64,000 bases of DNA from an uncultured Cetobacterium sp. (GCA_934085975.1 CAKOHT010000004.1:1-64000); one strand, 5' to 3'. Shown: positions 18,228-28,253, numbered from the stretch's first letter. Made by a program: numbers and translations. Notes: generated by a model not told the origin, from the letters alone.

Positions 18228-19652
18228 ATGATAAAGATATATAATACACTTAAAGGTGAGTTAGAGATATTTAAACCTCTAAAAGAGGGTGAGGTTTCAA
18301 TGTATGTTTGTGGACCGACAGTTTATAACTATATTCATATTGGGAATGCTAGACCAGCTATATTTTTCGATACTGTGAGAAGGTACTTTGAATTTAGAGG
18401 TTATAAAGTAAAATATATTCAAAATTTCACAGATGTTGATGATAAAATGATAAAAAAAGCTAATGAAGAGGGAGTGACTCTTCAAGATATAGCTAAAAAA
18501 TATATAGACGCATACTTTGAAGATACAGCAAAGATTAACTTAAAAGAGGAGGGGATGATAAGACCTAAAGCAACCGAACATATCGGCGAAATGATAAAAA
18601 TTATAAAAACACTGATTGAAAAAGGTTATGCTTATGAATCTCAAGGAGATGTGTATTTTGACGTAAATAGTTATAAGCGAGAGTATGGTGAATTGTCAGG
18701 ACAAAGTATTGATGATTTGAAAAGCGGTGCAAGAATAGACGTATCAGAAATAAAGAAAGATCCATTAGATTTTGCTCTATGGAAAAAAGCTAAGGAGGGA
18801 GAACCTTTCTGGAATTCACCTTGGGGAAAAGGAAGACCTGGATGGCATATAGAATGTTCCGCAATGTCAAATAAATATTTAGGACCTACATTTGATATCC
18901 ATGGTGGAGGACAAGATTTGATATTTCCACATCACGAAAACGAAATTGCACAGTCAAAGTGTGGAACAGGTGGAGAATTTGCTAGATACTGGATACATAA
19001 TGGCTATATAAACGTAAAGGGAGAGAAGATGTCTAAGTCCCTAGGAAACTTTTTTCTTTTAAGAGAGGTGTTAGAGCAATTCGAGGGAAGAGTAGTGAGA
19101 TTTTTTATTTTAAGCTCTCATTATAGGAAACCGATTGATTTTTCTGACAATGAGTTAATTCAAAGTAAAGCTGGATTAGAAAGAATAGAAAATGCTATAT
19201 CTAGAGGAAAAGAGATTTTAACATCAAAGTCAGTTGAAAATGGATCAGACCTTACAGAGTTAAAAGAAATCTTGGAGATATCAAAAGATAAATTCATAAG
19301 ATGTATGGATGAAGATTTCAATACTGCTGGTGGAATAGGAGCTATATTTGAACTTGTGAAAGAGTTAAATAAAGCTGGAGAGATTAATAAAATCTCTAAA
19401 ATTGGATTTGAAGTGTTAGAAGATACAATTGAATATATAAGAGTGGTTATGGAAGAGGTATTTGGAGTTCTATTAAAGGTAGAGGTTCAAGTAGGAAATA
19501 TGACAACAGAACTAATTGAATTTTTACTTGAACTGAGAAGAGAAGCAAGAGATAGTAAAGACTGGGCATTTTCAGATAAAGTAAGAGATAGACTTTTAGA
19601 GATGGGAATTAAAATAAAGGATGGAAAGGAAAAAACAACATGGTCAATTTAG
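18228..19652 (+). CDS. cysS: cysteine--tRNA ligase
   Basis: CysRS charges tRNA-Cys. The 474-residue protein starts IKIYNTLKGELE and has the class I HIGH-type motif HIGNARPA near residue 37 and KMSKSLGN near 267. The zinc ligands are visible in CGPTVYN, in the WHIECSAMS segment and in the HHENEIAQSKC segment. Length is normal. Its end overlaps mrnC by 13 bases, a pairing also common in Firmicutes. Confidence 0.97.
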   Translation: MIKIYNTLKGELEIFKPLKEGEVSMYVCGPTVYNYIHIGNARPAIFFDTVRRYFEFRGYKVKYIQNFTDVDDKMIKKANEEGVTLQDIAKKYIDAYFEDTAKINLKEEGMIRPKATEHIGEMIKIIKTLIEKGYAYESQGDVYFDVNSYKREYGELSGQSIDDLKSGARIDVSEIKKDPLDFALWKKAKEGEPFWNSPWGKGRPGWHIECSAMSNKYLGPTFDIHGGGQDLIFPHHENEIAQSKCGTGGEFARYWIHNGYINVKGEKMSKSLGNFFLLREVLEQFEGRVVRFFILSSHYRKPIDFSDNELIQSKAGLERIENAISRGKEILTSKSVENGSDLTELKEILEISKDKFIRCMDEDFNTAGGIGAIFELVKELNKAGEINKISKIGFEVLEDTIEYIRVVMEEVFGVLLKVEVQVGNMTTELIEFLLELRREARDSKDWAFSDKVRDRLLEMGIKIKDGKEKTTWSI

Positions 19653-20011
19653 ATGTGCGTGAAGCAAATGGATTAGTTTTAGCATATTTAGGTGATTCTG
19701 TGTGGGAACTTTCTATAAGAACATATTTTATAAATAAAGGGTACAATATAAAAAATTTAAATAGACTTGTAAAAGAACATGTAAATGCTCAAGCTCAAAG
19801 TAAGTATTTAAAAAATATAATTGATGAATTAGATGAAGATAAATTAACATTGGTAAATAGATCTAAAAATAGTAACATAAAAACTTTTCCTAAATCGTGT
19901 AGTGTTATGGAGTATAAAGAGGCAACAGCTTTTGAAGCTTTAATTGGTGCGCTTTATGTTGAGGGAAAAATAGAAGAAATAAATAAAATTGTGGAAAAAA
20001 ACTTAGGTTAA
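19640..20011 (+). CDS. mrnC: Mini-ribonuclease 3
   Basis: MrnC is a dimeric RNase III catalytic domain without the double-stranded RNA-binding domain; it matures 23S rRNA ends. The 123-residue protein has AYLGDSVWELSIR near its start, with the metal-binding Asp, and EYKEATAFEALIGALY near the end, with the second acidic cluster. Overlap with cysS supports the call, as the cysS-mrnC order is widespread. Confidence 0.93.
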   Translation: MVNLDVREANGLVLAYLGDSVWELSIRTYFINKGYNIKNLNRLVKEHVNAQAQSKYLKNIIDELDEDKLTLVNRSKNSNIKTFPKSCSVMEYKEATAFEALIGALYVEGKIEEINKIVEKNLG

Positions 20012-20024
20012 GGAGTGATAGTAA

Positions 20025-21059
20025 GTGGGATTCAAATTGAAACTACCTGGATTTAGTAGAAGTATTGGAATTGATTTAGGGACAGCTAATACATTGGTGT
20101 ACAGTAAAAAGCATGGGAAAATAATATTAAATGAACCATCAGTTGTAGCGGTAGAGAGAGAGAGTAGAAAAGTTTTAGCTGTTGGAAATGAAGCTAAAGA
20201 TATGTTGGGGAAAACACCGGATTCAATTGTAGCGGTAAAACCTTTAAGCGAAGGAGTAATAGCTGATTATGATATAACGGAAGCTATGATAAAGTATTTT
20301 ATAAAAAAGGTATTTGGAAAATATTCGTTATTTATGCCAGAGGTTATGATTTGTGTACCAATAGATGTAACAGGAGTAGAGAAAAGAGCAGTATTGGAAG
20401 CGACTCTTTCAGCTGGAGCTAAAAAAGCTTATTTAATAGAGGAAGCAAGAGCAGCAGCTTTGGGATCAGGTATCGATATATCAGCACCTGAGGGGAACAT
20501 GATAGTTGATATAGGGGGAGGTTCTACAGACGTTGCAGTGATATCACTAGGTGGAACAGTTGTAAGTAAAACTATAAGAACAGCTGGAAATAATTTTGAT
20601 ATGGATATAATAAAGTATATAAAAAAAACACATACCTTATTGATAGGGGATAAAACAGCTGAAAGTATAAAAATGAAGATAGGAACAGCTATTTCTTTAG
20701 CAGAAGAGGAAACAATGACAATAAAAGGAAGAGATTTGATAACAGGGTTACCAAAATCTGTTACTGTTGGATCTGAAGAGATTAGAGAGGCTATTATGGA
20801 CTCATTGATGGAAATTGTAACTTGTGTAAAAGATGTTTTAGAGAAAACTCCACCAGAATTAGCGGCAGATATAATCGATAGAGGAATAGTTATGGCGGGA
20901 GGAGGTTCTTTGATTAGAAACTTTCCTGAACTAATTTCGAAGCACACTTCATTAAATGTACGACTGGCAGATGCGCCACTTGAAAGCGTTGTTAGAGGGG
21001 CAGGGATGGCTCTGGATCAGATTTCTATTTTAAGAAAAATTGAAAAGGCTGAAAGATAA
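20025..21059 (+). CDS. mreB: rod shape-determining protein MreB
   Basis: MreB is the bacterial actin that guides lateral wall synthesis. The 344-residue protein has the phosphate-1 motif GIDLGTANTLVY, phosphate-2 VDIGGGSTDVAVI near residue 164, and the adenosine motif MAGGGSLI near 290. The start is GTG 20025, preceded by AAGGAGTGA. No mreC or mreD follows; instead a clamp-loader gene overlaps its stop by one base. Confidence 0.96.
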   Translation: MGFKLKLPGFSRSIGIDLGTANTLVYSKKHGKIILNEPSVVAVERESRKVLAVGNEAKDMLGKTPDSIVAVKPLSEGVIADYDITEAMIKYFIKKVFGKYSLFMPEVMICVPIDVTGVEKRAVLEATLSAGAKKAYLIEEARAAALGSGIDISAPEGNMIVDIGGGSTDVAVISLGGTVVSKTIRTAGNNFDMDIIKYIKKTHTLLIGDKTAESIKMKIGTAISLAEEETMTIKGRDLITGLPKSVTVGSEEIREAIMDSLMEIVTCVKDVLEKTPPELAADIIDRGIVMAGGGSLIRNFPELISKHTSLNVRLADAPLESVVRGAGMALDQISILRKIEKAER

Positions 21060-21973
21060 TGTTTGAAGATTTGAATTCCAATAAAAAAGCTATTGAGTTT
21101 TTACAAAAAGAACTGAGATTTAAAAGGGAAGCTGGAACGTATCTATTTTATGGAGTCGATAGAGATCTTTTAAAAAAATTTGCAAAATCTTTTGCTAAAA
21201 GTTTGAATTGTATCAATTATACAGATAATTTTTGTGGAGTTTGTGAGAGTTGTATTAGAATAGAAAGTGAAACACATGGTGATTTAGAGATTTTAGACGA
21301 TATAACAGGTATTAAGATAGAGAAAATTAGAGAACTAGTTTATAGAGATTCGACAACATCTTACGAAGGAAAGAAAAAAATTTATATAATAAGAGATGTT
21401 GAAAAATTGAGAAAAGAATCCGCCAATGCTTTATTAAAATTGATAGAGGAACCTAATAGTGAAAGTTTTTTTATATTGACTTCCACAGGATTAAATGTTC
21501 TTCCAACAATAAAATCTAGATCAATACTGTTGAATATTCTTCAAGAGAGTGCAGAAGAGATAGGAGTTACTCAAGAGGAGTATAGCTTTTTTTTGGGAAA
21601 GTCAAAGGAGTTAGAGGAATATAAAAATAGCGAGATAGATTTAAACGAAGGAAACTCTTTTGAAAGAGTTGGACATAATATTAGAAGTTGGGTAGAGACG
21701 AAAGAGTTTCAGTACAAAGTAGAGCTTTATAAGTCAATAAGAGATTTTTTAAATACAAAGGATTATCTAACGTTGAATGATAAACTATATTTTGTGGATG
21801 AAATTCTTCTAAATACTTCAGACAGGGAGTTAATAAAAGAGATTGTAAGCTATACAATATCTCTTATAGGAAATAGAGCTAAAAATTTAGAAAAAATATT
21901 AGAGTTAAAAAATATGGTGAGAAGCTCTATAAACTTAAAAAATTTATTGGTAACTTTTTACACAAATGTTTAG
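21059..21973 (+). CDS. holB: DNA polymerase III subunit delta'-like clamp loader protein
   Basis: The delta' subunit helps load the sliding clamp onto DNA. The 304-residue protein has the zinc-binding cluster CGVCESC and a LLKLIEEPNSESFFIL segment typical of the DnaX/HolB family. The region where gamma/tau carry a P-loop (LFYGVDRDLLKKF) has no GKT, so it should not bind ATP, as expected for delta'. Its ATG overlaps the mreB stop (TAATG). A clear terminator follows. Confidence 0.85.
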   Translation: MFEDLNSNKKAIEFLQKELRFKREAGTYLFYGVDRDLLKKFAKSFAKSLNCINYTDNFCGVCESCIRIESETHGDLEILDDITGIKIEKIRELVYRDSTTSYEGKKKIYIIRDVEKLRKESANALLKLIEEPNSESFFILTSTGLNVLPTIKSRSILLNILQESAEEIGVTQEEYSFFLGKSKELEEYKNSEIDLNEGNSFERVGHNIRSWVETKEFQYKVELYKSIRDFLNTKDYLTLNDKLYFVDEILLNTSDRELIKEIVSYTISLIGNRAKNLEKILELKNMVRSSINLKNLLVTFYTNV

Positions 21974-21975
21974 AA

Positions 21976-22001
21976 GAGTGATGATATAATCACTCTTTTT
22001 T
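21976..22001 (+). terminator. terminator after holB
   Basis: GAGTGAT (21976-21982) pairs with ATCACTC (21989-21995) across a 6-base loop, followed by six T residues. It ends the mutS2-to-holB run. Confidence 0.85.
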
Positions 22002-22091
22002 CATTTATATTATTTATATGTGGATTATAATATTTTTTGATGATTTAGAGAAATTTCATTCAAAAATAATATAATTTTTTCGAAAATAGGC

Positions 22092-22120
22092 TTAAAAATA
22101 TTAAAAAAAAGTATTATAAT
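22092..22120 (+). promoter_or_regulatory. candidate promoter of the hem operon
   Basis: TATAAT (22115-22120) has TTAAAA (22092-22097) 17 bases upstream. The about 190-base gap before hemA otherwise holds only AT-rich sequence. Confidence 0.5.
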
Positions 22121-22161
22121 ATATATATGTAATCAATAAATCGTGGAGAGAAGGAATATAG

Positions 22162-23157
22162 ATGTATTTTAAACATTTTATTGTTTTTGGAATAAATCAT
22201 AAAAGTTTAGATTTGTGCCAAAGAGAAAATTTTATAAAAAATGACCCCACTTCTGTAGTTGAAAGACTATTTAAAGAAAAGAAAATTGTGGGATATGTCA
22301 ATTTATCGACCTGCTTAAGAGTGGAATATTATTTAGATTTAAATAAAAATTATTCAATAGCTAAGCTTCAAAAAGAGATAGGGTTAAAGGAGATTTTTAT
22401 AAAACAGGGTCATGAGGCTGTGAACTACCTTTTTAGAGTTACCTGCGGTTTTGAATCTGTTATAAAAGGTGAGGATCAAATTTTATCTCAGATAAAAAAA
22501 GCACAGCTAACTAGCATGGAGAAGAGAATATCAAGCTCCAATATCAATGTTATTTTTAATAAAGCCATAGAGTTGGGAAAAAAGTTTAGAAATAAGAGTA
22601 AAATATGTCATAACGCTTTATCTTTAGAAGCAATCTCTTTAAAGTTTATTAAAAATAGAGTTTCGAATTTAAAGGATAAAAAAATTCTTATTTTAGGATT
22701 AGGAGATTTAGCCAGAGATATAATGGAACTTTTGACAAAAGAGGAGTATAAAAGTTTGACAATAACGAATAGGAGTTATCATAAAGCTCTGGAAATAAGT
22801 AATGTTTATAATACGGATGTAATCAGTTTTGAAGATAAACTGGCGGAAATAGCAAAGAGTGACATAATAATATCAGCAACTTCAGCTCCTCATGCAATTA
22901 TAAAAAAAGAGGAGATACTTCCTTTGTTAGATGAAAAAAAAGAGTACATATTTTTAGATTTGGCAGTACCTAGAGATATTGAAGAGGAACTAAATGAATT
23001 AAAAAACATAAATTTATATAACATAGATGATGTTTGGGGAGTATATTATGAAAATTTAGAAAATAGAGAAAATCTATTAACTAAATATGAATATATGCTA
23101 GGAGAACAGATGATAAACTTAAAAAAATGGTTTGAATACAAAGAAGGGATAGCATAA
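22162..23157 (+). CDS. hemA: glutamyl-tRNA reductase
   Basis: HemA reduces glutamyl-tRNA to glutamate-1-semialdehyde, the entry step of the C5 tetrapyrrole pathway. The catalytic cysteine is in LSTCLRVEYY near residue 51, and the LILGLGDLARDI segment near 175 is the NADPH site. At 331 residues it is shorter than the roughly 420 usual for the family; the C-terminal helical dimerisation domain appears reduced to a short tail. hemC begins within its stop (TAATG). Confidence 0.92.
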   Translation: MYFKHFIVFGINHKSLDLCQRENFIKNDPTSVVERLFKEKKIVGYVNLSTCLRVEYYLDLNKNYSIAKLQKEIGLKEIFIKQGHEAVNYLFRVTCGFESVIKGEDQILSQIKKAQLTSMEKRISSSNINVIFNKAIELGKKFRNKSKICHNALSLEAISLKFIKNRVSNLKDKKILILGLGDLARDIMELLTKEEYKSLTITNRSYHKALEISNVYNTDVISFEDKLAEIAKSDIIISATSAPHAIIKKEEILPLLDEKKEYIFLDLAVPRDIEEELNELKNINLYNIDDVWGVYYENLENRENLLTKYEYMLGEQMINLKKWFEYKEGIA

Positions 23158-24056
23158 TGAAAGAAAAAATCGTAATTGGAAGTAGAGGAAGTATACTAGC
23201 TTTAGCTCAAAGTGAAATGATAAAAGGAAGGTTGGAGAAAAATTTTCCAGAATTAGAATTTGAAATAAAAGTGATAGTGACAAGCGGAGATAAAGATTTA
23301 GTGAGTAATTGGAATAATAGTGATAAATCTTTAAAAAGTTTTTTCACAAAAGAGATTGAATATGAGCTATTGGATGGAACTATAGATTTAGCAGTTCATT
23401 CAATGAAAGATATGCCGATAGTTTCGCCACAAGGTTTAATTTGTGGAGCAATCCCTGATAGGGAAGATAATAGAGATGTAATAGTTTCAAGAAATGGGAA
23501 AAAGCTATTGGAACTTCCAGAAGGGGCAGTTGTGGGAACGAGCTCTCTGAGAAGGACTATGGGATTAAAAACATTAAGACCAGATTTAGAGATAAAACAA
23601 TTGAGAGGAAATATTCATACAAGACTTAGAAAATTAGATGAAGGTCAATATGATGCTATTCTTTTAGCAGCTGCGGGATTAAAAAGAGTTGGATTAAGAG
23701 ATAGAATAACTGAAGAGTTAGATTATGATTTAATGATGCCAGCTCCAGCTCAAGGAGCACTTCATATTCAATGTAGAGAAAACGATGAGTTTGTAAAAAA
23801 TATCTTAAAATCTATTCACAATCCAGAAATAGAAAAAATTGTAGAGATAGAAAGAGAGTTTTCTAAGATATTTGACGGAGGATGTCATACACCTATGGGA
23901 TGTACAGGGGAAAAATTTGATGGTAAGATTTTTTTAAGAGGTGTGTACTGCCAAGATGATATTATGTATAAAGCAGAAGTGTTAGAAGATGAAGTATTAG
24001 GAAAAGAGATAGCACATAAATTAGCTGCAAAAATAAGGGAGAAAATAAATGGTTAA
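23157..24056 (+). CDS. hemC: hydroxymethylbilane synthase
   Basis: HemC joins four porphobilinogens into hydroxymethylbilane. The 299-residue protein has GSRGSILALAQS at the start, AVHSMKDMP, and GTSSLRR. GGCHTPMGC near residue 240 carries the cysteine that holds the dipyrromethane cofactor. It is coupled to hemA by a one-base overlap and to the next gene by an 8-base overlap. Confidence 0.97.
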   Translation: MKEKIVIGSRGSILALAQSEMIKGRLEKNFPELEFEIKVIVTSGDKDLVSNWNNSDKSLKSFFTKEIEYELLDGTIDLAVHSMKDMPIVSPQGLICGAIPDREDNRDVIVSRNGKKLLELPEGAVVGTSSLRRTMGLKTLRPDLEIKQLRGNIHTRLRKLDEGQYDAILLAAAGLKRVGLRDRITEELDYDLMMPAPAQGALHIQCRENDEFVKNILKSIHNPEIEKIVEIEREFSKIFDGGCHTPMGCTGEKFDGKIFLRGVYCQDDIMYKAEVLEDEVLGKEIAHKLAAKIREKING

Positions 24057-25524
24057 TAATAAAATGGGGAAAGTTTACATAATAGGAGCAGGTTGTGGAA
24101 ATATAGATCTTTTAACTTTGAAAGGAAAGAGATGTATAGAGGAAGCTGACTGCATAGTATATGATAGATTGATAGACCCGAAAGTATTGAAGTTAGCTAA
24201 AGAAAATACAGAAATGATTTATTTAGGTAAAGGAAATACTGAAGGTGGAGTTATTCAGGATGAAATAAATAAAACGCTGGCTAAAAAGGCTTTAGAGGGA
24301 AAAGTTGTAGCAAGGGTAAAAGGTGGAGACCCGTTTGTTTTTGGAAGAGGTGGAGAAGAGATAGAGGAGATAGTTAAATACTCTATTCCTTTTGAAATTA
24401 TACCTGGAATAAGTTCTTCAATAGCTGTACCAGAGTATGCAGGAATTCCAGTTACACATAGAGGACTAGCGAGATCATTCCATGTATTTACAGGACATAC
24501 AATGGAGAATGGAGAATGGCATGATTTTTCGACTATAGCTAAATTAGATGGAACTTTAGTATTTTTAATGGGAATTAAAAACTTAGATTTAATAACAGGT
24601 GATTTAATAAAAAATGATAAAAATCCTAAAACTCCAGTAGCAGTAATAGAAAAGGGAACAAGTGAAAACCAAAGAGTAACTGTTGGAACTTTAGAAGATA
24701 TTGTAGAAAGAGCTAAATCTGAAAAGATTGTTCCACCTGCTATAACAATAATTGGTGATGTTGTAAATATGAGAGAAACTTTTAAATGGTTTGAAAATCA
24801 ACCTCTTTCTGGAAAAAAAGTATTAGTGACAAGAGATACTAATCAATCACAAGATTTTAGTGAAAAATTAAGAATAAAAGGAGCTACTGTAAGAGAGTTA
24901 CCTTTTATAAAAATAGAAAATGCTTATAATTTTGATGAAAAAGATTTGAAAAATTATAGTGCTCTTTTATTTAACTCTCCAAATGGTGTGAAGTACTTTA
25001 TGGAAAACATAAAGGATATAAGATCTTTAGGTCATTTAAAAATTGGTGTTGTTGGAGCTAAAACAGATGAGCTATTAAGAGAATATAAAATAATACCAGA
25101 CTTTATTCCAGAAAAATATATGGGAACAGAGTTAGCAAAAGAAGTACAAAATTATACAAAGGAAAATGATAAGGTATTATTTATAACCTCAGATATCTCT
25201 CCTGCTAATTGTGAAAAATGGAGTGAGGAATATAATAGAAAATTTGAAAAATTAGTAGTTTATAAAACTGGAAAACATATCTATTCTAAAGATGAAGTAG
25301 AGAATGTATTAAATGAAATAGAGTATATAACTTTTTTAAGCTCATCAACAGTTGAAGTGTTTAATGAGAGTATCCAAGGAGATTTAAAATTATTAGAGGA
25401 TAAAAAGATTGTGTCAATAGGACCAGTTACTACAAAAACTTTAAATGAATTAGGATATAACGTGGCTTTAGAAGCAAAAGTTTTTGATGTTGATGGAGTA
25501 ATTGCAGTAATAGGAGAGAAATAA
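24049..25524 (+). CDS. cobA-hemD: uroporphyrinogen-III C-methyltransferase / uroporphyrinogen-III synthase fusion
   Basis: This 491-residue protein joins two enzymes. Residues about 5-245 are the SAM-dependent methyltransferase that makes precorrin-2, with GAGCGNIDLLTLKG, RVKGGDPFVFGRGGEE and PGISSSIAVPEYAGIPVTHRG. Residues about 255-490 are the HemD cyclase that closes hydroxymethylbilane. Such CobA-HemD fusions are known in Clostridia and related groups. The fusion channels tetrapyrroles towards siroheme and cobalamin rather than heme, and no late heme genes are seen nearby. Confidence 0.95.
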   Translation: MVNNKMGKVYIIGAGCGNIDLLTLKGKRCIEEADCIVYDRLIDPKVLKLAKENTEMIYLGKGNTEGGVIQDEINKTLAKKALEGKVVARVKGGDPFVFGRGGEEIEEIVKYSIPFEIIPGISSSIAVPEYAGIPVTHRGLARSFHVFTGHTMENGEWHDFSTIAKLDGTLVFLMGIKNLDLITGDLIKNDKNPKTPVAVIEKGTSENQRVTVGTLEDIVERAKSEKIVPPAITIIGDVVNMRETFKWFENQPLSGKKVLVTRDTNQSQDFSEKLRIKGATVRELPFIKIENAYNFDEKDLKNYSALLFNSPNGVKYFMENIKDIRSLGHLKIGVVGAKTDELLREYKIIPDFIPEKYMGTELAKEVQNYTKENDKVLFITSDISPANCEKWSEEYNRKFEKLVVYKTGKHIYSKDEVENVLNEIEYITFLSSSTVEVFNESIQGDLKLLEDKKIVSIGPVTTKTLNELGYNVALEAKVFDVDGVIAVIGEK

Positions 25525-25525
25525 T

Positions 25526-26500
25526 ATGTTTAATAGAACTAGAAGACTAAGAAGTTCTCAAGGTATGAGAAATTTAGTGAAAAATATAGATTTTACTTTA
25601 GATAATCTAATCTATCCACTATTCATAGAAGAGGGAGAAAATATAAAAGTTGAAATTCCATCGATGAAGGGGCAGTATAGAATATCAATAGATAGACTAG
25701 GAGAGGAACTAGTGGAATTAAAAAATTTAGGAATAAAATCATTGCTTTTATTTGGAATTCCTAAAAAGAAAGATCCAGTAGGAAGTGAAGGATACAATGA
25801 TAAAGGGATAGTTCAAGAGGCGATAAGATTTATCAAATCTAAATTTCCAGAATTTTTAGTTGTTACAGATGTGTGTCTATGTGAATATACATCTCATGGA
25901 CATTGTGGAATCTTAAGAGGAGAGGAATTACTAAATGATGAGACTTTAAAACTTTTACAAAAAGTAGCTCTTTCTCATGCTAAAGCAGGGGCAGATATGG
26001 TGGCACCATCAGATATGATGGATGGTAGAATAAAAGCTATAAGAGAGATATTAGATGAAAATGGATTTGTAAATTTACCAATTATGGCATATAGTGTAAA
26101 ATATGCATCAGCTTATTATGGACCGTTTAGAGACGCAGCTGATTCAGCTCCAGCATTTGGAGATAGAAAGACATATCAAATGGATTTTAGAAATTCTAAA
26201 GATTATTTAATAGAAGTTGAAAATGATATTTTAGAGGGTGCTGATATAATAATGGTAAAACCTGGAATGCCTTATTTAGATGTAGTTAAGGGAGTAGCGG
26301 ATGCTATATCAAATCCAGTTGCTATTTATAATGTAAGTGGCGAATATTCTATGGTAAAAGCAGCAGCAGAAAATGGCTGGATAGATGAAGAAAAAATAGT
26401 TATGGAAAACATGTATGCTATGAGAAGAGCTGGAGCAGATATTATAATAACATACCATGCTAAAGATATAGCAAAATGGTTAAAAAGAGGTGTAAATTAA
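25526..26500 (+). CDS. hemB: porphobilinogen synthase (delta-aminolevulinic acid dehydratase)
   Basis: HemB condenses two aminolevulinates into porphobilinogen. The 324-residue protein has the cysteine-rich metal segment DVCLCEYTSHGHCG, the Schiff-base lysine in MAYSVKYASAYYGPFRDAA, and the second lysine in MVKPGMPYLD. The cysteines indicate a zinc-type enzyme. The gene lies 1 base after cobA-hemD and abuts hemL. Confidence 0.97.
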   Translation: MFNRTRRLRSSQGMRNLVKNIDFTLDNLIYPLFIEEGENIKVEIPSMKGQYRISIDRLGEELVELKNLGIKSLLLFGIPKKKDPVGSEGYNDKGIVQEAIRFIKSKFPEFLVVTDVCLCEYTSHGHCGILRGEELLNDETLKLLQKVALSHAKAGADMVAPSDMMDGRIKAIREILDENGFVNLPIMAYSVKYASAYYGPFRDAADSAPAFGDRKTYQMDFRNSKDYLIEVENDILEGADIIMVKPGMPYLDVVKGVADAISNPVAIYNVSGEYSMVKAAAENGWIDEEKIVMENMYAMRRAGADIIITYHAKDIAKWLKRGVN

Positions 26501-27808
26501 GTGAGATATAGTAATTCAGAGAAGATATATGAAAAAGCTGTGAAGATTATACCAGGAGGAGTAAATAGTCCTGTTAGAGCTTTTAAATCAGTTGATAAAA
26601 CATATCCAATTTTTGTAAACAGAGGAAAAGGATCAAAGATATACGATGAAGATGGGAATGAATATATTGATTATATTTGTTCATGGGGGCCACTTATTTT
26701 AGGGCATAATAATGAAAGAGTTTTAAAAGGTGTTAGAGAAGCTATAGAGTTAGGAAGTTCGTTTGGATTACCAACTAAAATGGAAGTTGAATTGGCTGAA
26801 TTAGTATGTAAGTGTTATCCATCAATGGATATGATAAGATTTACAACTTCTGGAACTGAAGCAACTATGGCAGCAGTTAGAGTTGCAAGAGCCTTTACAA
26901 ATAGAAATAAAATATTAAAATTTGAAGGATGTTATCATGGACATTCAGATTCACTATTAGTTAGTTCTGGATCAGGATTATTAACAGATGGATATCAAGA
27001 TAGTAACGGAATAACAGATGGAGTATTAAAAGATACATTAGTTGCTCCTTTTGGTAATATTCAAAAAGTTAAAGATATTTTGGAAACTAAAGAAGTTGCG
27101 TGTTTAATAATGGAGCCAGTACCGGCTAATATGGGACTTATAAATAGCTCGAAAGAGTTTTTACAAGCTATGAGAGATATATGTGATGAGACAGGAACTC
27201 TTTTGATATTTGATGAGGTAATATCTGGATTTAGAGTTGCTTTAGGAGGAGCTCAAGAGTATTATGGAATAACTCCAGATATAACAACTTTAGGTAAAAT
27301 AATAGGTGGAGGTTATCCTGTAGGAGCTTTTGGTGGAAAAAAAGAGATTATGGATATGATTGCACCTGTTGGAAGAGTTTATCATGCGGGAACTCTATCT
27401 GGAAATCCAGTTGCTGTTAGAGCAGGATTTGAAATGGTAAGTCACCTATTGGAAAATAGAGAAACTCTATATAAAGAGTTAGAGGAAAAAGTTATATATA
27501 TGACTGATTCAATAGAGAAAATTGCAAAAAAATATGATGTACCTATTAAAATAAATAAATTAGGTTCTTTATTTACAATATTCTTTAGTGATTTAGATGA
27601 GATAACAGATTTAGAGCATGTTATAAACTCTAATACAACACATTATTCAATATATTTTAATACATTACTAGATAATGGTGTAGTTGCACCACCTTCAAAA
27701 TACGAGGCACATTTCGTATCAGTAGCTCATACTAAAGAGGATTTAGATAGGACTTTAGAGGTTATAGATATGGCGTTTAAAAAAATTGGTGAAACTAATG
27801 GAAAGTAA
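26501..27808 (+). CDS. hemL: glutamate-1-semialdehyde 2,1-aminomutase
   Basis: HemL converts glutamate-1-semialdehyde to aminolevulinate with pyridoxal phosphate. The 435-residue protein has GGVNSPVRAF near the start, the GCYHGHSD segment, and the PLP lysine in TTLGKIIGGGYPVGAFGG. The start is GTG 26501, directly after the hemB stop. Its end overlaps the next gene by 11 bases. Confidence 0.97.
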   Translation: MRYSNSEKIYEKAVKIIPGGVNSPVRAFKSVDKTYPIFVNRGKGSKIYDEDGNEYIDYICSWGPLILGHNNERVLKGVREAIELGSSFGLPTKMEVELAELVCKCYPSMDMIRFTTSGTEATMAAVRVARAFTNRNKILKFEGCYHGHSDSLLVSSGSGLLTDGYQDSNGITDGVLKDTLVAPFGNIQKVKDILETKEVACLIMEPVPANMGLINSSKEFLQAMRDICDETGTLLIFDEVISGFRVALGGAQEYYGITPDITTLGKIIGGGYPVGAFGGKKEIMDMIAPVGRVYHAGTLSGNPVAVRAGFEMVSHLLENRETLYKELEEKVIYMTDSIEKIAKKYDVPIKINKLGSLFTIFFSDLDEITDLEHVINSNTTHYSIYFNTLLDNGVVAPPSKYEAHFVSVAHTKEDLDRTLEVIDMAFKKIGETNGK

Positions 27809-28253
27809 AAAATCTTTTTTTCCACTATTTATAGATTTAACTAATAAAAGTTGTTTAGTTGTAGGAGGGGGAAACATCGCTGCAAGAAAGATAAAAAGTC
27901 TTGTAGATTATGGTGCTAGAGTTATTGTTATAGCTCCATTTATACTTTCTGAAATCTTAGATTTAGATGTGGAGATTGAAAAAAGAGATTTTAAAGCTGG
28001 AGATATAAAAGATAAATTCTTAGTCGTTGCAGCAACCAATGATGAGAGGTTAAATGAAATGATAGTGGATTTATGCGAAGACAATAATATTCTTGTAAAT
28101 AATATAACTTCAAAGGTTTATATGACAGCAAGATTTGCTGCTCATATAGAGGTTGATGACTACCAACTTGCAATTTCAGCTAAGGGGAATCCAAGAGAAT
28201 CTGTCAAACTAAAAAAAGAATTAATAGAGTATTTAAAAAATAGAAAAGACTAG
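27798..28253 (+). CDS. precorrin-2 dehydrogenase (siroheme synthase N-terminal type)
   Basis: The 151-residue protein matches the NAD-dependent precorrin-2 dehydrogenase domain of CysG/Met8, with VVGGGNIAARKIKSL near residue 18 and the AISAKGNPRESVKLKKE tail. It oxidises precorrin-2 to sirohydrochlorin, the branch-point to siroheme or anaerobic cobalamin. ATG 27798 follows GGTGA within hemL; the in-frame TTG 27786 lacks a ribosome site. It is the last gene of the operon, and its stop lies within a bidirectional terminator. Confidence 0.9.
   Translation: MESKKSFFPLFIDLTNKSCLVVGGGNIAARKIKSLVDYGARVIVIAPFILSEILDLDVEIEKRDFKAGDIKDKFLVVAATNDERLNEMIVDLCEDNNILVNNITSKVYMTARFAAHIEVDDYQLAISAKGNPRESVKLKKELIEYLKNRKD

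Noticed and set aside
20429..20947. 172-codon open frame antisense to mreB
   Set aside because: It is a shadow of the conserved mreB sequence, without its own signals.
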